Source: JBDWFY01 sp039976075 (lineage in GTDB: Bacteria; Pseudomonadota; Alphaproteobacteria; Rhizobiales; Stappiaceae). Taken from it: DNA of 64,000 bases. The stretch covers positions 620,001 to 684,000 of the forward strand of contig JBDWFY010000001.1 of the NCBI GenBank assembly GCA_039976075.1, given 5' to 3'. Positions within the stretch are counted from its first letter, which is position 1. Each line of letters opens with the position of its first letter. Positions 26,795 to 37,400 of this stretch are shown here, piece by piece. Position numbers and translations under genes: made by a program. The notes beneath the pieces were generated by a model that saw nothing but the letters and a program-made list of their open reading frames with translations, was not told the DNA's origin and ran no database searches.

Positions 26795-27922
26795 TGACAT
26801 TTTTGAAATGTCATTCCAGGTGGCAAACACCATAAGCATGAGAACCAGCGTGAGACCGATTCTGAAACCGATTTCCTGCACCCGTTCACTTAGCGGTTTT
26901 CCTCGGATCGCTTCAGCAGCGTAGTAAACCAAATGGCCGCCATCCAGCATCGGAATAGGAAACAGATTGAGCAATCCGATACTGACCGACAAAATCGCCG
27001 CCAGATTCAGGATAGGACCAAAACCGAGTTCTGCAACCTGACCCGACACTTTGGCGATTCCAATAGGCCCGCTCAACTGGTCAGCACTTTCCTTTCCGAT
27101 AATGATATCATATAGATAACCTAAAGTTCGGGTCACTATAAACCAGGTTTCCTTCGTCGCTTCAACCACAGCACCAGGAACTGAGAAGCTGACTGTGCGC
27201 ACCTCTCCCAACTTGGGATCGTGTTTGACACCCAGCAGACCCTCTCTATGCACATTGCCCCAACGGTCTTTGGATTCATGACGCACGGGCGTGACAGTCA
27301 TCGGAACTTCCTGACCATCGCGTCTCACAACAATATTGAGGGGAATATCAGCGCTTGCGGATACTATCCGCTTCATATCATTGAAGCTTTCAATCGATGT
27401 GCCATCAATTGAAATAACAACGTCTCCAACCATCATCCCTGCACGTTCAGCCGCGCTCCCGGCCTGCACACCGTCTGCTCTGGGATCCGAAACAATCTTG
27501 CCCGACGACATGAACAATCCGGCAAGGATGACAATCGCCAGAATAAAGTTAGCAATAGGCCCGGCTGCCACAATGGCCGCTCGTTGCCAAACGGGCCTCC
27601 CGGCCAGACTGTGTTCGAAATCCTCCGGCGTCATCTCCTGCAGCGCCTCGCTATCGGGCATACTTGCTGCATTTCCGTCACCGGAAAACTTCACATATCC
27701 ACCCAATGGAATCGCTGAAAGTTTCCAGCGCGTACCTTGCTTATCGTTCCATCCGAAAATTTCCGGTCCGAATCCGACAGAAAACGCATCAATCTTCACG
27801 CTGCATAACCGGCCAACCCAAAAGTGGCCAAGCTCATGAAAAAATACGACAATTGTCAACACAAACAGAAATGGAATGATGTAGCCAGTGATGCCGGACC
27901 CAAAGCCGGTAATGATATCCAT
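26774..27922 (-). CDS. rseP: Site-2 metalloprotease RseP
   Basis: Inner-membrane zinc protease that cuts within membrane segments, in enterics releasing sigma-E from its anti-sigma factor. The 382 residues begin at ATG 27922, preceded by GGAG seven bases upstream (the open frame begins one codon earlier at TTG). The zinc site HELGH is in the first helix near residue 30; one PDZ domain follows (residues about 130-200, GSAAERAGMMVGDVV); the second metal motif is in NLFPIPMLDGGH. Usual place between dxr and bamA. The last residues lie in a tandem repeat. Confidence 0.96.
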   Translation of the reverse strand: MDIITGFGSGITGYIIPFLFVLTIVVFFHELGHFWVGRLCSVKIDAFSVGFGPEIFGWNDKQGTRWKLSAIPLGGYVKFSGDGNAASMPDSEALQEMTPEDFEHSLAGRPVWQRAAIVAAGPIANFILAIVILAGLFMSSGKIVSDPRADGVQAGSAAERAGMMVGDVVISIDGTSIESFNDMKRIVSASADIPLNIVVRRDGQEVPMTVTPVRHESKDRWGNVHREGLLGVKHDPKLGEVRTVSFSVPGAVVEATKETWFIVTRTLGYLYDIIIGKESADQLSGPIGIAKVSGQVAELGFGPILNLAAILSVSIGLLNLFPIPMLDGGHLVYYAAEAIRGKPLSERVQEIGFRIGLTLVLMLMVFATWNDISKMSWPSVFS

Positions 27923-27976
27923 CAATTTGCTCCTGAACGTCTGTCTTGTGTGATTCAGTATTTATTCGACAAAGTG

Positions 27977-29155
27977 TCAAATTTCCATGAAGGCGCATGC
28001 CTCACCGGCATATCGGCGCGCTGCTTCATCCAACATTTCAGCATCTTTAAGGCACCCAGGAGTAGCCAACAGGCCCGCCCGTTCGATGTCATCAAGTACT
28101 CTGTTTACAACATCTGCAATTGCCGTAAAGCCCAGTCGTTTGTCCAGAAAGGCCGCAACTGCAATTTCATCCGCAGCGTTAAGGACAGCTGACGCCCCCT
28201 GCCCCCGTTCAAGAACTTCCAATGCCAGGCGCAAAGCCGGAAATCTCACGAGGTCGGGTTCCGCAAATTCCAAGCTCGATATCTGTGCAAGATTCAGCCG
28301 TTGACCGGGTATCGATATTCTGTCCGGCAACGACAAACAATGCGCAATCGGTATACGCATATCCGGACTGGCCAACTGCGCAAGCAGAGAACCGTCAACA
28401 TATTGCACAAGGCCGTGAACAACCGACTGGGGGTGAACGAGAACATTGATCTGATGCCGCTGTACAGCAAAGAGATAGTGAGCCTCTATCAACTCAAGAC
28501 CCTTGTTCATCATTGTTGCCGAGTCAATTGAAATACGCGCACCCATCGACCAATTCGGGTGGTTCAACGCCTCTTCAGGCGTCGCCGACTTCATATCAGC
28601 ATACGTTTTTTTCCAGAAAGGCCCACCGGATGCTGTCAGTGTGATCATTTCCACGGCATGAAGCTGGTTCTGATCGAGAACCTGAGCAATCGCATTGTGC
28701 TCTGAATCAACCGGTAGAATTCGCGCACCACTTTCCTTCGCTGTCCGCATGACCAATTCACCAGCACAAACAAGGCTTTCCTTGTTCGCAAGTGCAACGG
28801 TTCTTCCGCATTCCAACGCAGCCAGGGTAGGACGAAGGCCGGCAAATCCGACAATTGCAGAAACAACGATATCAGCTGGCAAACAAGCCGCTTCTGCGAC
28901 GGCGTGAGAACCGGCTGACACTTCTATATCGGTATCGGCAAGCAGCGCGCACAATGCATCATAATGTTGCTCCTGGCTGATTACGGCATGCCGGGCTCCA
29001 ACTTTACGCGCTATATCAGCGAGGTCCCGATAATTCTTGTTCGCTGTCAGCGCACCGATGTCAAACCGATCCGGATTCCGGCAAACAAGGTCAATCGTGG
29101 ATTGCCCGACGGACCCGGTCGCTCCCAATATCGTGAGGGATCTTCTAACGCTCAA
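27977..29155 (-). CDS. dxr: 1-deoxy-D-xylulose 5-phosphate reductoisomerase
   Basis: Makes 2-C-methyl-D-erythritol 4-phosphate with NADPH, the first committed step of the non-mevalonate isoprenoid pathway, which also feeds UppS next door. The 392 residues have the NADPH loop LGATGSVGQSTID near residue 10, the metal-binding region ILPVDSEHNAI near 150, and the catalytic loop LTASGGPFW. The start is TTG at 29155 and overlaps the end of cdsA by 11 bases; no ATG is close enough to keep the nucleotide-binding strand. GGGA lies about 10 bases upstream. Confidence 0.96.
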   Translation of the reverse strand: MSVRRSLTILGATGSVGQSTIDLVCRNPDRFDIGALTANKNYRDLADIARKVGARHAVISQEQHYDALCALLADTDIEVSAGSHAVAEAACLPADIVVSAIVGFAGLRPTLAALECGRTVALANKESLVCAGELVMRTAKESGARILPVDSEHNAIAQVLDQNQLHAVEMITLTASGGPFWKKTYADMKSATPEEALNHPNWSMGARISIDSATMMNKGLELIEAHYLFAVQRHQINVLVHPQSVVHGLVQYVDGSLLAQLASPDMRIPIAHCLSLPDRISIPGQRLNLAQISSLEFAEPDLVRFPALRLALEVLERGQGASAVLNAADEIAVAAFLDKRLGFTAIADVVNRVLDDIERAGLLATPGCLKDAEMLDEAARRYAGEACAFMEI

Positions 29156-30053
29156 GGATTACATTCCCATCAAGGTTTACCAAAGCCGCATTGCCATGCA
29201 GTTCGACCAGCAACAGTGTCGGATCCGCAAAACCATGCAAAGCAGCGGCCACGAAAAATGCGGCAATTGTTGCAAGCATCAAGCCATCCACACGATCCAG
29301 CAGCCCGCCATGACCTGGGATAATTCCCCCGGAGTCTTTTACATCGAAATGTCGTTTCAAAGCAGATTCCGCCAAATCGCCCAACTGAGAAATTCCCGAA
29401 AGAAACGCTGCCAATATCGCTATTGCACCCAGCTGATGATACCCGTTGAGCTGACCCGCCAAAACGCTCAACAGCACAGCGGCTAGAAGACCTCCAGTAG
29501 CGCCCGACCAGGTCTTGTTCGGCGAAACTGCGGGCCAAAGCTTGGGGCCACCAATCAAACGACCACTAAAGTATGCTCCGATGTCTGTTGCCCAAACCAG
29601 AATCAGCAACCCGAAAATTGCATGCAGACCAAATTCGCCCTGCCTTAGGAACATCAGGCCTGCCGACGCAAAAATCGTATAAGCCGCCCCCAACATTATC
29701 CATTTTCGCGCACCGTCGAATTGAGGCAGAATCGCCGCCATCCCCACGACCAGAATAATTGACGCGAGCGAGTATTCGAATTCTCTCAAAGCTGCAAGTA
29801 CAAGCGCCACTATCATGATACCCGCTAGTATCCAGACGTCTCGTGTTGCCGAAAGTTTCGCGGTTATACCAACCCACTCCCGCAAAATCAGCACCGTGCC
29901 CAACGACACCATTGCCAAAAAAGCATATCCGCCAACCCAAACAACGCCTAGCGCGATTGGTGCTAATATCAGCGCCGATATCAATCGCAGACGAAAGTCT
30001 GTCCCAATCTTGCTTTCCAAGAGGGTTTTGCGTTTGAGCGGGTCGCCGCTCAT
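29145..30053 (-). CDS. cdsA: Phosphatidate cytidylyltransferase
   Basis: Makes CDP-diacylglycerol from phosphatidate and CTP, the branch point of phospholipid synthesis, in the inner membrane. The 302 residues contain about eight membrane segments and the family signature near residues 245-275: LKRHFDVKDSGGIIPGHGG, followed by DRVD with the catalytic aspartates. The ATG overlaps the uppS stop as ATGA, so translation is coupled. The N-terminal 25 residues are basic and cytoplasmic. Confidence 0.97.
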   Translation of the reverse strand: MSGDPLKRKTLLESKIGTDFRLRLISALILAPIALGVVWVGGYAFLAMVSLGTVLILREWVGITAKLSATRDVWILAGIMIVALVLAALREFEYSLASIILVVGMAAILPQFDGARKWIMLGAAYTIFASAGLMFLRQGEFGLHAIFGLLILVWATDIGAYFSGRLIGGPKLWPAVSPNKTWSGATGGLLAAVLLSVLAGQLNGYHQLGAIAILAAFLSGISQLGDLAESALKRHFDVKDSGGIIPGHGGLLDRVDGLMLATIAAFFVAAALHGFADPTLLLVELHGNAALVNLDGNVILER

Positions 30054-30817
30054 CCGACGACTTTTTCTCTAAGACCGCCATATCGTCGGTTTCTGGAGAG
30101 GAAATCTTCAATACAGGCGTCAAATCCGGCAGGGGTAAAATCAGGCCAGAGTTCATCCCGAAATACAAACTCACTATAGGCGGCCTGCCACAACAGGAAG
30201 TTGGACAATCGTTCCTCGCCACTCGTGCGGATAATAACGTCCGGATCCGGATATTCCGCGGTATCCATGTGTTGGGATATCATCTCCTCGGTCATATCCT
30301 CCGGATTGATTTTCCCATTTGCGACATCACTGGCTATCGCCTGCACGCTTCGCATGATCTCATTCCGGGCGCCGTAGTTAAACGCAACGATCAGCACCAT
30401 GCCGGTATTGTGCTTGGTCGTCTCTTCTGCATGTTCCAGCAACTGCCTGATATCCGGGGCAAGGCTGTCCCTTTCACCGATCACGCTTACTCGAACATTA
30501 GCGGAACATAATTCCGAGAGGTCTTTTTGAACGAAGCGTTGTAATAGCCCCATCAGAAAACTGACTTCCGCGATCGGCCTGCGCCAATTTTCCGAACTGA
30601 AACTGTAAAGGGTAAGGAATTCGATTCCTCGGTCTCCGGCATGACTGACAATCTTCCGGAGCGTCGCAAGCCCCTGCCGGTGGCCTTCAACACGCGGTAA
30701 TCCTCGCGCTTCTGCCCAGCGGCCATTGCCATCCATGATGATGGCCACATGCCGCGGCAGAGCGGACTTTTCAACCGATAGTGCCGCCGATTGGCTGGAG
30801 GCTTCCGTCATTGCCAT
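30050..30817 (-). CDS. uppS: Undecaprenyl diphosphate synthase (di-trans,poly-cis)
   Basis: Extends farnesyl diphosphate to the C55 carrier used for peptidoglycan and LPS. Motifs: HVAIIMDGNGRWAEARGLPR with the metal-binding Asp, EFLTLYSFSSENWRRP, and the C-terminal PDVIIRTSGEERLSNFLLWQ. I choose ATG 30817 (255 residues); a GTG at 30850, directly after the frr stop, would add 11 residues, and neither has a strong ribosome binding site. Coupled to cdsA by an ATGA overlap. Confidence 0.95.
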   Translation of the reverse strand: MAMTEASSQSAALSVEKSALPRHVAIIMDGNGRWAEARGLPRVEGHRQGLATLRKIVSHAGDRGIEFLTLYSFSSENWRRPIAEVSFLMGLLQRFVQKDLSELCSANVRVSVIGERDSLAPDIRQLLEHAEETTKHNTGMVLIVAFNYGARNEIMRSVQAIASDVANGKINPEDMTEEMISQHMDTAEYPDPDVIIRTSGEERLSNFLLWQAAYSEFVFRDELWPDFTPAGFDACIEDFLSRNRRYGGLREKVVG

Positions 30818-30850
30818 TTTATTAGAGCCCGTAGATCTATCTGTCGCCAC

Positions 30851-31417
30851 TCAGACTTGCTTGATTTCTTGTTCTTTCTTTTCAAGAATTTCGTCTACTT
30901 CGGCAATCATGTCATCTGTCAGTTTTTGAACAGTGTCTGACTCGGCGTGGTGCTCATCCTGACTTATCTCGCTGTCTTTTTCCAGCTTCTTAAGAATATC
31001 CATTCCATCGCGGCGGACGTGGCGAATGGAAACCTTGGCTTGCTCACCATATTTGTGGGCAACTTTTGCCAGCTCGAGGCGACGCTCTTCGTTCAGTTCA
31101 GGAATAGGGAGACGCAGCAATGTTCCATCCACTACGGGATTCAATCCCAGGCTGGACTCTCGAATCGCCTTTTCGACTGCGGCGACCATCGTCTTGTCCC
31201 AGACCTGGACGGAAATCATTCTTGGCTCCGGCACGCTGACGGTTGCCACCTGTGAGATAGGCATATTACTGCCGTAGGCTTCAACCTGGATCGGATCCAT
31301 CATCGACGACGACGCACGACCTGTTCTTAGACCCGCCAGTTCTGTTTTGAGCACAGAAATGGCACCGTTCATTCGGCGCTTCAGGTCCGCAATATCAAAT
31401 GATGCTGTGTCAGACAT
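30851..31417 (-). CDS. frr: Ribosome recycling factor
   Basis: Splits the post-termination ribosome with EF-G. The 188 residues match the family (about 185). The three-helix domain and the beta domain are recognised from LKTELAGLRTGRASSSMMDPI near residue 25, MISVQVWDK near 70, and the C-terminal EERRLELAKVAHKYGEQAKVS with VRRDGMD. It lies between pyrH and uppS, the near-universal bacterial order, 63 bases after pyrH. Confidence 0.98.
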   Translation of the reverse strand: MSDTASFDIADLKRRMNGAISVLKTELAGLRTGRASSSMMDPIQVEAYGSNMPISQVATVSVPEPRMISVQVWDKTMVAAVEKAIRESSLGLNPVVDGTLLRLPIPELNEERRLELAKVAHKYGEQAKVSIRHVRRDGMDILKKLEKDSEISQDEHHAESDTVQKLTDDMIAEVDEILEKKEQEIKQV

Positions 31418-31480
31418 TGGTTAACTCCCTTATTCCAAGGCTGGCATGCGCTGCAATTTCCACACGCAGACATGCAATGC

Positions 31481-32200
31481 TCAGTCTGTCACGATGGTGG
31501 ATCGACCCTTACCATGCAAGACATCAATCAACGCACCCGGCGTATGAATTGAAAAAACGATTACAGGAATACTGTTGTCCCGGGCAAGCGCAATCGCAGC
31601 CGTGTCCATTACTTTAAGACCGCGTTTGAGCACTTCGCTATGGGAAATTGTATCAAAACGCTCTGCATTGGGTTCAATTTTGGGGTCTGCTGAATAAATG
31701 CCGTCAACCTGCGTGGCTTTTAGAATAGCGTCACAATTCATCTCCGCAGCTCTCAGTGCCGCGGCGGAATCCGTCGTGAACAGAGGGTTTCCTGTTCCCC
31801 CCACAAACACCAGCGTTTCTCCGCTTTCCATATATTTTTGAGCCGCTCGCTGGGTGAACATCTCGCAAACGGCAGGAATTTCAATTGCTGAGAGAACCCG
31901 CGCTGATATCCCCCGCGATTTCATCGCCTCGACCAGCGCCAATCCGTTCATAACTGTCGCAAGCATGCCCATATGATCGCCGGTAATGCGATTACCGCCT
32001 TTGGCTGCAATGGAGACACCTCGAAAGATGTTGCCTCCGCCGATGACGATGCCAACTTCCACACCACATTGTCGTGCTTCATCTATTTCCGTGGCAATGC
32101 GTTCTATTACGACCGGATCTATGCCGAATCCCTTGTCGCCCAGCAGAGCCTCGCCAGAGACTTTCAGCAGAATGCGCCGCCACTTTACGCCTGCGTCCAT
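31481..32200 (-). CDS. pyrH: Uridylate kinase
   Basis: Phosphorylates UMP to UDP; bacterial-type hexameric enzyme of the amino-acid kinase fold, regulated by GTP and UTP. The 239 residues include RILLKVSGEALLGDKGFG at the N terminus, VIGGGNIFRG near residue 55, and KATQVDGIYSADP. It starts 31 bases after the tsf terminator at ATG 32200, so it either has its own promoter or depends on read-through. First gene of the run down to bamA. Confidence 0.97.
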   Translation of the reverse strand: MDAGVKWRRILLKVSGEALLGDKGFGIDPVVIERIATEIDEARQCGVEVGIVIGGGNIFRGVSIAAKGGNRITGDHMGMLATVMNGLALVEAMKSRGISARVLSAIEIPAVCEMFTQRAAQKYMESGETLVFVGGTGNPLFTTDSAAALRAAEMNCDAILKATQVDGIYSADPKIEPNAERFDTISHSEVLKRGLKVMDTAAIALARDNSIPVIVFSIHTPGALIDVLHGKGRSTIVTD

Positions 32201-32230
32201 GGGTCAATGCCTCGTTACTGAGTTAAAGAC

Positions 32231-32260
32231 AAAAAAAGGGCGCCGAATGAATCGGCGCCC
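32231..32260 (-). terminator. Intrinsic terminator of the rpsB-tsf operon
   Basis: On the minus strand a perfect 9-base stem (GGGCGCCGA with TCGGCGCCC, five-base loop; 32238-32260) is followed by seven T residues (32237-32231). It lies 7 bases after the tsf stop. Confidence 0.92.
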
Positions 32261-32267
32261 GCAATTT

Positions 32268-33191
32268 TTAACCTGCCGCGGTTGCTGCGGCAACTTCGGC
32301 TGCAAAATCAGATTCTTCTTTCTCAATCCCCTCGCCCAGCCCAAATCGGACAAACGCAGTCAGCTTAACCGGTGAACCAAGTTCCGTGGCAGCCTCTTCG
32401 ATTGCTTTTTCGACGGTCACGTCTGGATTGATAACAAACGCCTGCTTCAGCAGCACAACTTCCTGGTAGAATTTCCGCAGGCGACCTTCCACCATTTTTT
32501 CAACAATGTTCTCTGGCTTGCCAGAAGCGCGCGCCTGATCGGAAAAGACTTCCCGCTCCTTGTCCACGACAGCCTGATCCAGCTCATCGGTATTCAAAGC
32601 CAAGGGGTTTGTTGCGGCGATATGCATCGCAATCTGCTTGCCAAGCGCACGCAGCTTATCTGCATCACCAGATGATTCGAGCGCGACCAGAACACCGATC
32701 TTGCCAAGACCATCGGCAACTGCATTGTGAACATATGAGGCAACAACACCATCGCTCACATCAACACGCTGCATCCGACGCAAATTCATATTTTCGCCAA
32801 CGGTCGCAATCGTCTCTTTAACCTGATCTGCAACTGTCAGCGCCGCACCGGGATATGTCGCAGCTGCCAGTGCATCGGTATCGTCCGCATCAAGCGCAGC
32901 TTTGGCGATGTTGGAGACAAGTGCCTGGAAATTCTCATTTCGGGCAACAAAGTCAGTCTCGGAATTCACCTCGACGACAGCAGCGCGCTTCCCGTCTGCA
33001 ATAACACCGATAAGGCCTTCAGCAGCGACACGATCCGCTTTCTTTGCGGCTTTTGAGATGCCTTTCTTGCGCAGCCAATCGCCTGCGGCTTCCATATCCC
33101 CATCCGTTTCCTTCAGGGCCGTCTTGCAATCCATCATGCCCGCGCCGGTTTTTTCGCGGAGTTCCTTCACCATTGCAGCTGTAATGCTCAT
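32268..33191 (-). CDS. tsf: Elongation factor Ts
   Basis: Nucleotide exchange factor for EF-Tu. I start it at ATG 33191 (307 residues, MSITAAMVKELREKTGAGMM), which has GAGGA six bases upstream; the open frame runs back to 33260 without support. The UBA-like N-terminal domain, the TDFVARNENF motif near residue 80 that contacts EF-Tu, and two core subdomains are present. Downstream of rpsB and followed by a strong terminator, the classic two-gene ribosomal operon. Confidence 0.98.
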   Translation of the reverse strand: MSITAAMVKELREKTGAGMMDCKTALKETDGDMEAAGDWLRKKGISKAAKKADRVAAEGLIGVIADGKRAAVVEVNSETDFVARNENFQALVSNIAKAALDADDTDALAAATYPGAALTVADQVKETIATVGENMNLRRMQRVDVSDGVVASYVHNAVADGLGKIGVLVALESSGDADKLRALGKQIAMHIAATNPLALNTDELDQAVVDKEREVFSDQARASGKPENIVEKMVEGRLRKFYQEVVLLKQAFVINPDVTVEKAIEEAATELGSPVKLTAFVRFGLGEGIEKEESDFAAEVAAATAAG

Positions 33192-33333
33192 GGGTATCCT
33201 CGTTGCCGGATTAAAATTCCTTGCGGGGTACGCAAGGATATCTCGTAACAATGACGCCATCGGCTAAAACCGAAGGCGCCCGATTTGAATGTGCAGATGG
33301 GCTGCAACCCGTTGCAGCAGCCCAAATACGCAT

Positions 33334-34245
33334 TTATTTCTTAGCTTGATCGTCTTCTGCAGTTTCTGCCGGAGCATCCGTGGAAACGGCCTCTTCGGCA
33401 GGTGCTGCAGTCTCTTCGACGGGCGCTGCAGCCTCTTCAGCGACTGCTGCTTCCACAGTCTCTTCAACTGTTGCTTCTGCCGCTACCGGCTCTTCTGCCA
33501 ATACGGGCTCTTCGACAATTTCTTCAGCTTCGCCGATATCCACACCCATTGAGCCCTGTGCACGGGAAATCCCGTCAATCGCAGCACGAGTCACCAGATC
33601 GCAATAGAGATTGATCGCGCGCGCCGCATCATCATTTCCCGGGATCGGGTAAGTGATACCTTTGGGATCGGAATTGGAATCAAGGATAGCAGCGACTGGT
33701 ATTCCCAGACGACGCGCTTCCTGAATAGCAATTGATTCCCGATTTGTATCAATCACAAACAACATGTCGGGAATGCCGCCCATGTCCTTGATACCGCCAA
33801 GGTTGCGTTCAAGTTTTTCGCGCTCGCGCGTCAGATTAAGCAGCTCTTTCTTTGTCCGCCCACTGGAATCTCCGTCCAATACGCTATCGAGCTGGCGAAG
33901 GCGCTGAATTGCCTGGGAGATGGTCTTCCAGTTGGTCAGCATGCCGCCAAGCCAGCGCGCATTGACAAAATACTGTGCGCTGTTGCGCGCGGCTGTCGCG
34001 ACGCCTTCCTGTGCCTGACGCTTTGTACCGACAAGCAACACGCGACCGCCACCGGCCACCGTATCGCTGACAGCTTTCAGCGCCTGATGCATAAGAGGCG
34101 CGGTCTGCGCCAGGTCAAGAATGTGAATATTGTTCCGGGTTCCGAAAATGTACTCTGACATTTTGGGATTCCACCGATGTTTCTGATGGCCGAAGTGGAC
34201 GCCAGCTTCCAAAAGCTGTCGGATAGTAAAATCAGGCAGAGCCAT
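33334..34245 (-). CDS. rpsB: 30S ribosomal protein S2 with acidic alanine-rich tail
   Basis: Component of the small ribosomal subunit that helps dock S1 and the mRNA 5' region. The start is ATG 34245 (303 residues, MALPDFTIRQLLEAGVHFGH); the longer frame to 34440 is not supported. Family motifs GVHFGHQKHRWNPKM, GGMLTNWKTI and CDLVTRAAIDGI are clear. Beyond residue 250 the protein carries an extra tail of about 50 residues made almost only of Ala, Glu, Val, Pro and Thr, longer than in well-studied rhizobia (S2 usually about 255). A promoter 119 bases upstream fits the alphaproteobacterial consensus. Confidence 0.97.
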   Translation of the reverse strand: MALPDFTIRQLLEAGVHFGHQKHRWNPKMSEYIFGTRNNIHILDLAQTAPLMHQALKAVSDTVAGGGRVLLVGTKRQAQEGVATAARNSAQYFVNARWLGGMLTNWKTISQAIQRLRQLDSVLDGDSSGRTKKELLNLTREREKLERNLGGIKDMGGIPDMLFVIDTNRESIAIQEARRLGIPVAAILDSNSDPKGITYPIPGNDDAARAINLYCDLVTRAAIDGISRAQGSMGVDIGEAEEIVEEPVLAEEPVAAEATVEETVEAAVAEEAAAPVEETAAPAEEAVSTDAPAETAEDDQAKK

Positions 34246-34363
34246 TGCTCTTATATCTCCAGTTTTCCGGTTAACCTCCGCGGAGCAACAGTAAATACTG
34301 TGGATTGCACCGGATGGACGCCGAATAGGATCGACCCCCGGCTCCGCGTGTGGGATGCGCGCC

Positions 34364-34392
34364 TTATAGGGGCAAGCAATCATTGATGCAAG
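34364..34392 (-). promoter_or_regulatory. Promoter of rpsB-tsf
   Basis: On the minus strand CTTGCA (34392-34387), a 17-base spacer, and CTATAA (34369-34364) match the alphaproteobacterial CTTGAC-N17-CTATAT consensus at 9 of 12 positions. Transcription would begin near 34357, giving a leader of about 110 bases before the rpsB ATG, long enough for autogenous control by S2. Confidence 0.6.
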
Positions 34393-34462
34393 AGTGAAAT
34401 GACACCTGGCTTGCACACAAAAGTGCGCCGCGGAAGACAACCGGTCTCACTGGCTTGTTCGC

Positions 34463-37400
34463 TCAAGCCATTTCGACCTCAAGCACACCTGGTATTGCCT
34501 TGAGAGCACCGGCAACCTGCGGCGTGACCTGGTAGCGTCCAGGAAGTTTCAATTCAACTTCCCTTTCTCCCTGGTCGAGCAACAGGATCAGGCTGACATC
34601 ACCCTCTCCCTGAGCCTTCAAATGACGACGGACACTATCTGCCGGATCAGAATTGCGAAGAAAAATTCGGAGGTTTTTCTTTAAACGGGAAGACGCCTTA
34701 TCCAACGGTTCGACGGACTGAATTCGGACTCCGATATCTTCCTCGCGCATTTCAGCACCAACGAGCAGTACAACCGATTTACCCGGTTCAAGCGCTTCGC
34801 GATATTGGCCCAATCCTTCGGCAAATATGATCGCTTCATATTGTCCCGTCGGATCAGAGAAACGGATGATTCCCATCTTGTTACCGCTGCGCGTTTTTCT
34901 TTCCTGCCGCGAAGTGACAGTGCCTGCGAGCCTTCCTGCTGATGCGCCCTGCTTGACCGCATCAGCAAAATCACTCCACATTTGAACCCGCATTTCCTTC
35001 AAAATAGGGCGATATTCATCCAGGGGATGTGCAGACAGATAGAAACCGATGGCCTGATGTTCCCTCTGTAGTTGCTCCGCGGCAAGCCATGAGGGGGTAT
35101 CGTTGAGACGCAACGGTTCTGCTGCACTCAACGATCCGAAAATATCAGCCTGCCCGGATGCTTCATTCTGATCGGTTCGCTGAGCCTCGCCGATGATCCG
35201 GTCCAGCCCGTCGATCAAGCGGGCTCGGTTGCGATCCAGTTCGTCAAACGCACCGGCACATATCAGATTTTCCAACGTGCGTCGGTTGGCCTGCCGCGCA
35301 TTAATCCGCCGCGCAAAATCTCCCAGGTCTTTGAATGGTTCATCCCCGCGGACCTCGACAATGTGTTCGACGACCTGTTCTCCAACGCCCTTGATCGCCG
35401 CCATTGCATAGATAATTTTTCCATCCCTGACGCGAAAATCCGCACCAGACCTGTTGATCGACGGAGGAACGACGTCGATACCCATGCGCTGGGCTTCCTG
35501 TCTGAAATCATTCAGCTTATCCGTGTTACCCATATCCAGCGTCATCGAGGCGGCCATGAATTCCACCGGATGGTTCGCCTTGAGCCAGGCCGTGTGATAA
35601 GCCACAAGTGCATAGGCTGCGGCATGCGATTTGTTAAAGCCATAGTTGGCGAACTTTGCCACAACGTCGAAAATCATCGTGGCGTCGCTTTTGGAGACGC
35701 CATTTTCCTTGGCGCCCTCTGCAAAGCGTCCTCGCTGAACTTCCATTTCAGCAGCGATCTTCTTGCCCATTGCCCGACGCAACAGATCCGCCTCACCTAG
35801 CGAATAACCGGCCAGGAGCTGGGCCAGCTCCATCACCTGTTCCTGATAAACAATAATCCCGTACGTTTCCCTGAGCACAGGTTCGAGTTTGGGATGCATG
35901 TAGTCGGGCTTTTCCTGGCCGTGCTTGCGTCGGTTATAGACAGGAATATTGTCCATCGGGCCTGGTCGATAGAGCGCAACCAGCGCAATGATATCTTCAA
36001 ACCGGTCAGGCCGCATACCGGCAATGGCACGGCGCATGCCGGCACTTTCCAATTGGAACACTCCAACCGTTTCACCTCGCGCCAGCATATCGTAGGTTGG
36101 CTTGTCTTCAATCGGTACGGCTCCGATATCGACTTTGACCCCGCGTTCGGCAATCAGCTTTGTCGCCACGTCAATGGTTGTCAGCGTTTTCAAACCCAAA
36201 AAGTCGAATTTGACGAGCCCTGCCTGTTCAACCCATTTCATATTGTACTGTGTCACCGGCATATCGGACCGGGGGTCACGATAGATAGGCACAAGTTGCT
36301 CCAGCGGGCGGTCACCGATAACAATGCCCGCCGCATGCGTACCTGCATGCCTGTTCAGCCCTTCCAGGCGAAGAGAGATATTCATCAACCGGTCAACGAC
36401 ATGCTCAGCTGCCCTCGCCTCCTGCAGGCGCGGTTCTTCCGCTATCGCTTCGGCCAGTTTCATATTGCTGCCCGGAGCATTGGGCACCATCTTGCACAGA
36501 CGGTCGACCTGTCCGTATGGCATCTGCAGAACGCGTCCGACGTCCCGTAAGACAATGCGTGCCTGCATGGTACCGAAAGTGATGATTTGGGCAACCTGAT
36601 CACGCCCATACTTATCCTGGACGTACCGAATGACCTCTTCGCGCCGATCCTGACAGAAATCGATGTCGAAATCGGGCATGGACACCCGGTCCGGATTGAG
36701 GAAGCGCTCAAACAGAAGTGCGAACCGAAGCGGGTCGAGATCGGTAATTGTCAATGAATAAGCAACCAGGGACCCTGCCCCTGATCCCCGTCCTGGACCA
36801 ACGGGTATATCTTGAAGTTTGGCCCATTTGATAAAGTCCGCCACGATAAGAAAGTATCCGGGAAACTTCATCCGCTCGATGATGCCCAGTTCATATTCAA
36901 GGCGTTCCTGATAGTCTTCTTCCGTCAACCCATCTGCGGGACCATGAAAATCCAGGCGCTGTCGGAGCCCCTCTTGAGCCTGCCGGCGCAACTCCGCCGT
37001 TTCAACTTGTTCGGCTTTTTCGGTATCGCCGTCACCTCCCGTAAACCGGGGCAGGATCGGGTCGCGCTTCAGCATTCGCGTGTGGCAACGGCGAGCGATT
37101 TCAAGCGTGTTTTCAATTGCTTCCGGTAGATCGGAAAAGAGATCCACCATTTCAGCCTGCGTCTTGAAATAATGCTCTTCCGTAAGCTGCCGACGATCAT
37201 CTTCAATGATCATGCGTCCTTCGGCGATACAGATCAGTGCATCATGAGCCTCAAAATCATCTCGCGCAGGAAAAAACGGTTCGTTTGTCGCAACCAGCGG
37301 CAGTCCATTTTCATATGCCAGATCAATCAGATCCGCTTCAATCAGATTTTCCGCTGCCACATGGTGACGTTGCAGTTCCTGATACAGCCGGTCACCAAAC

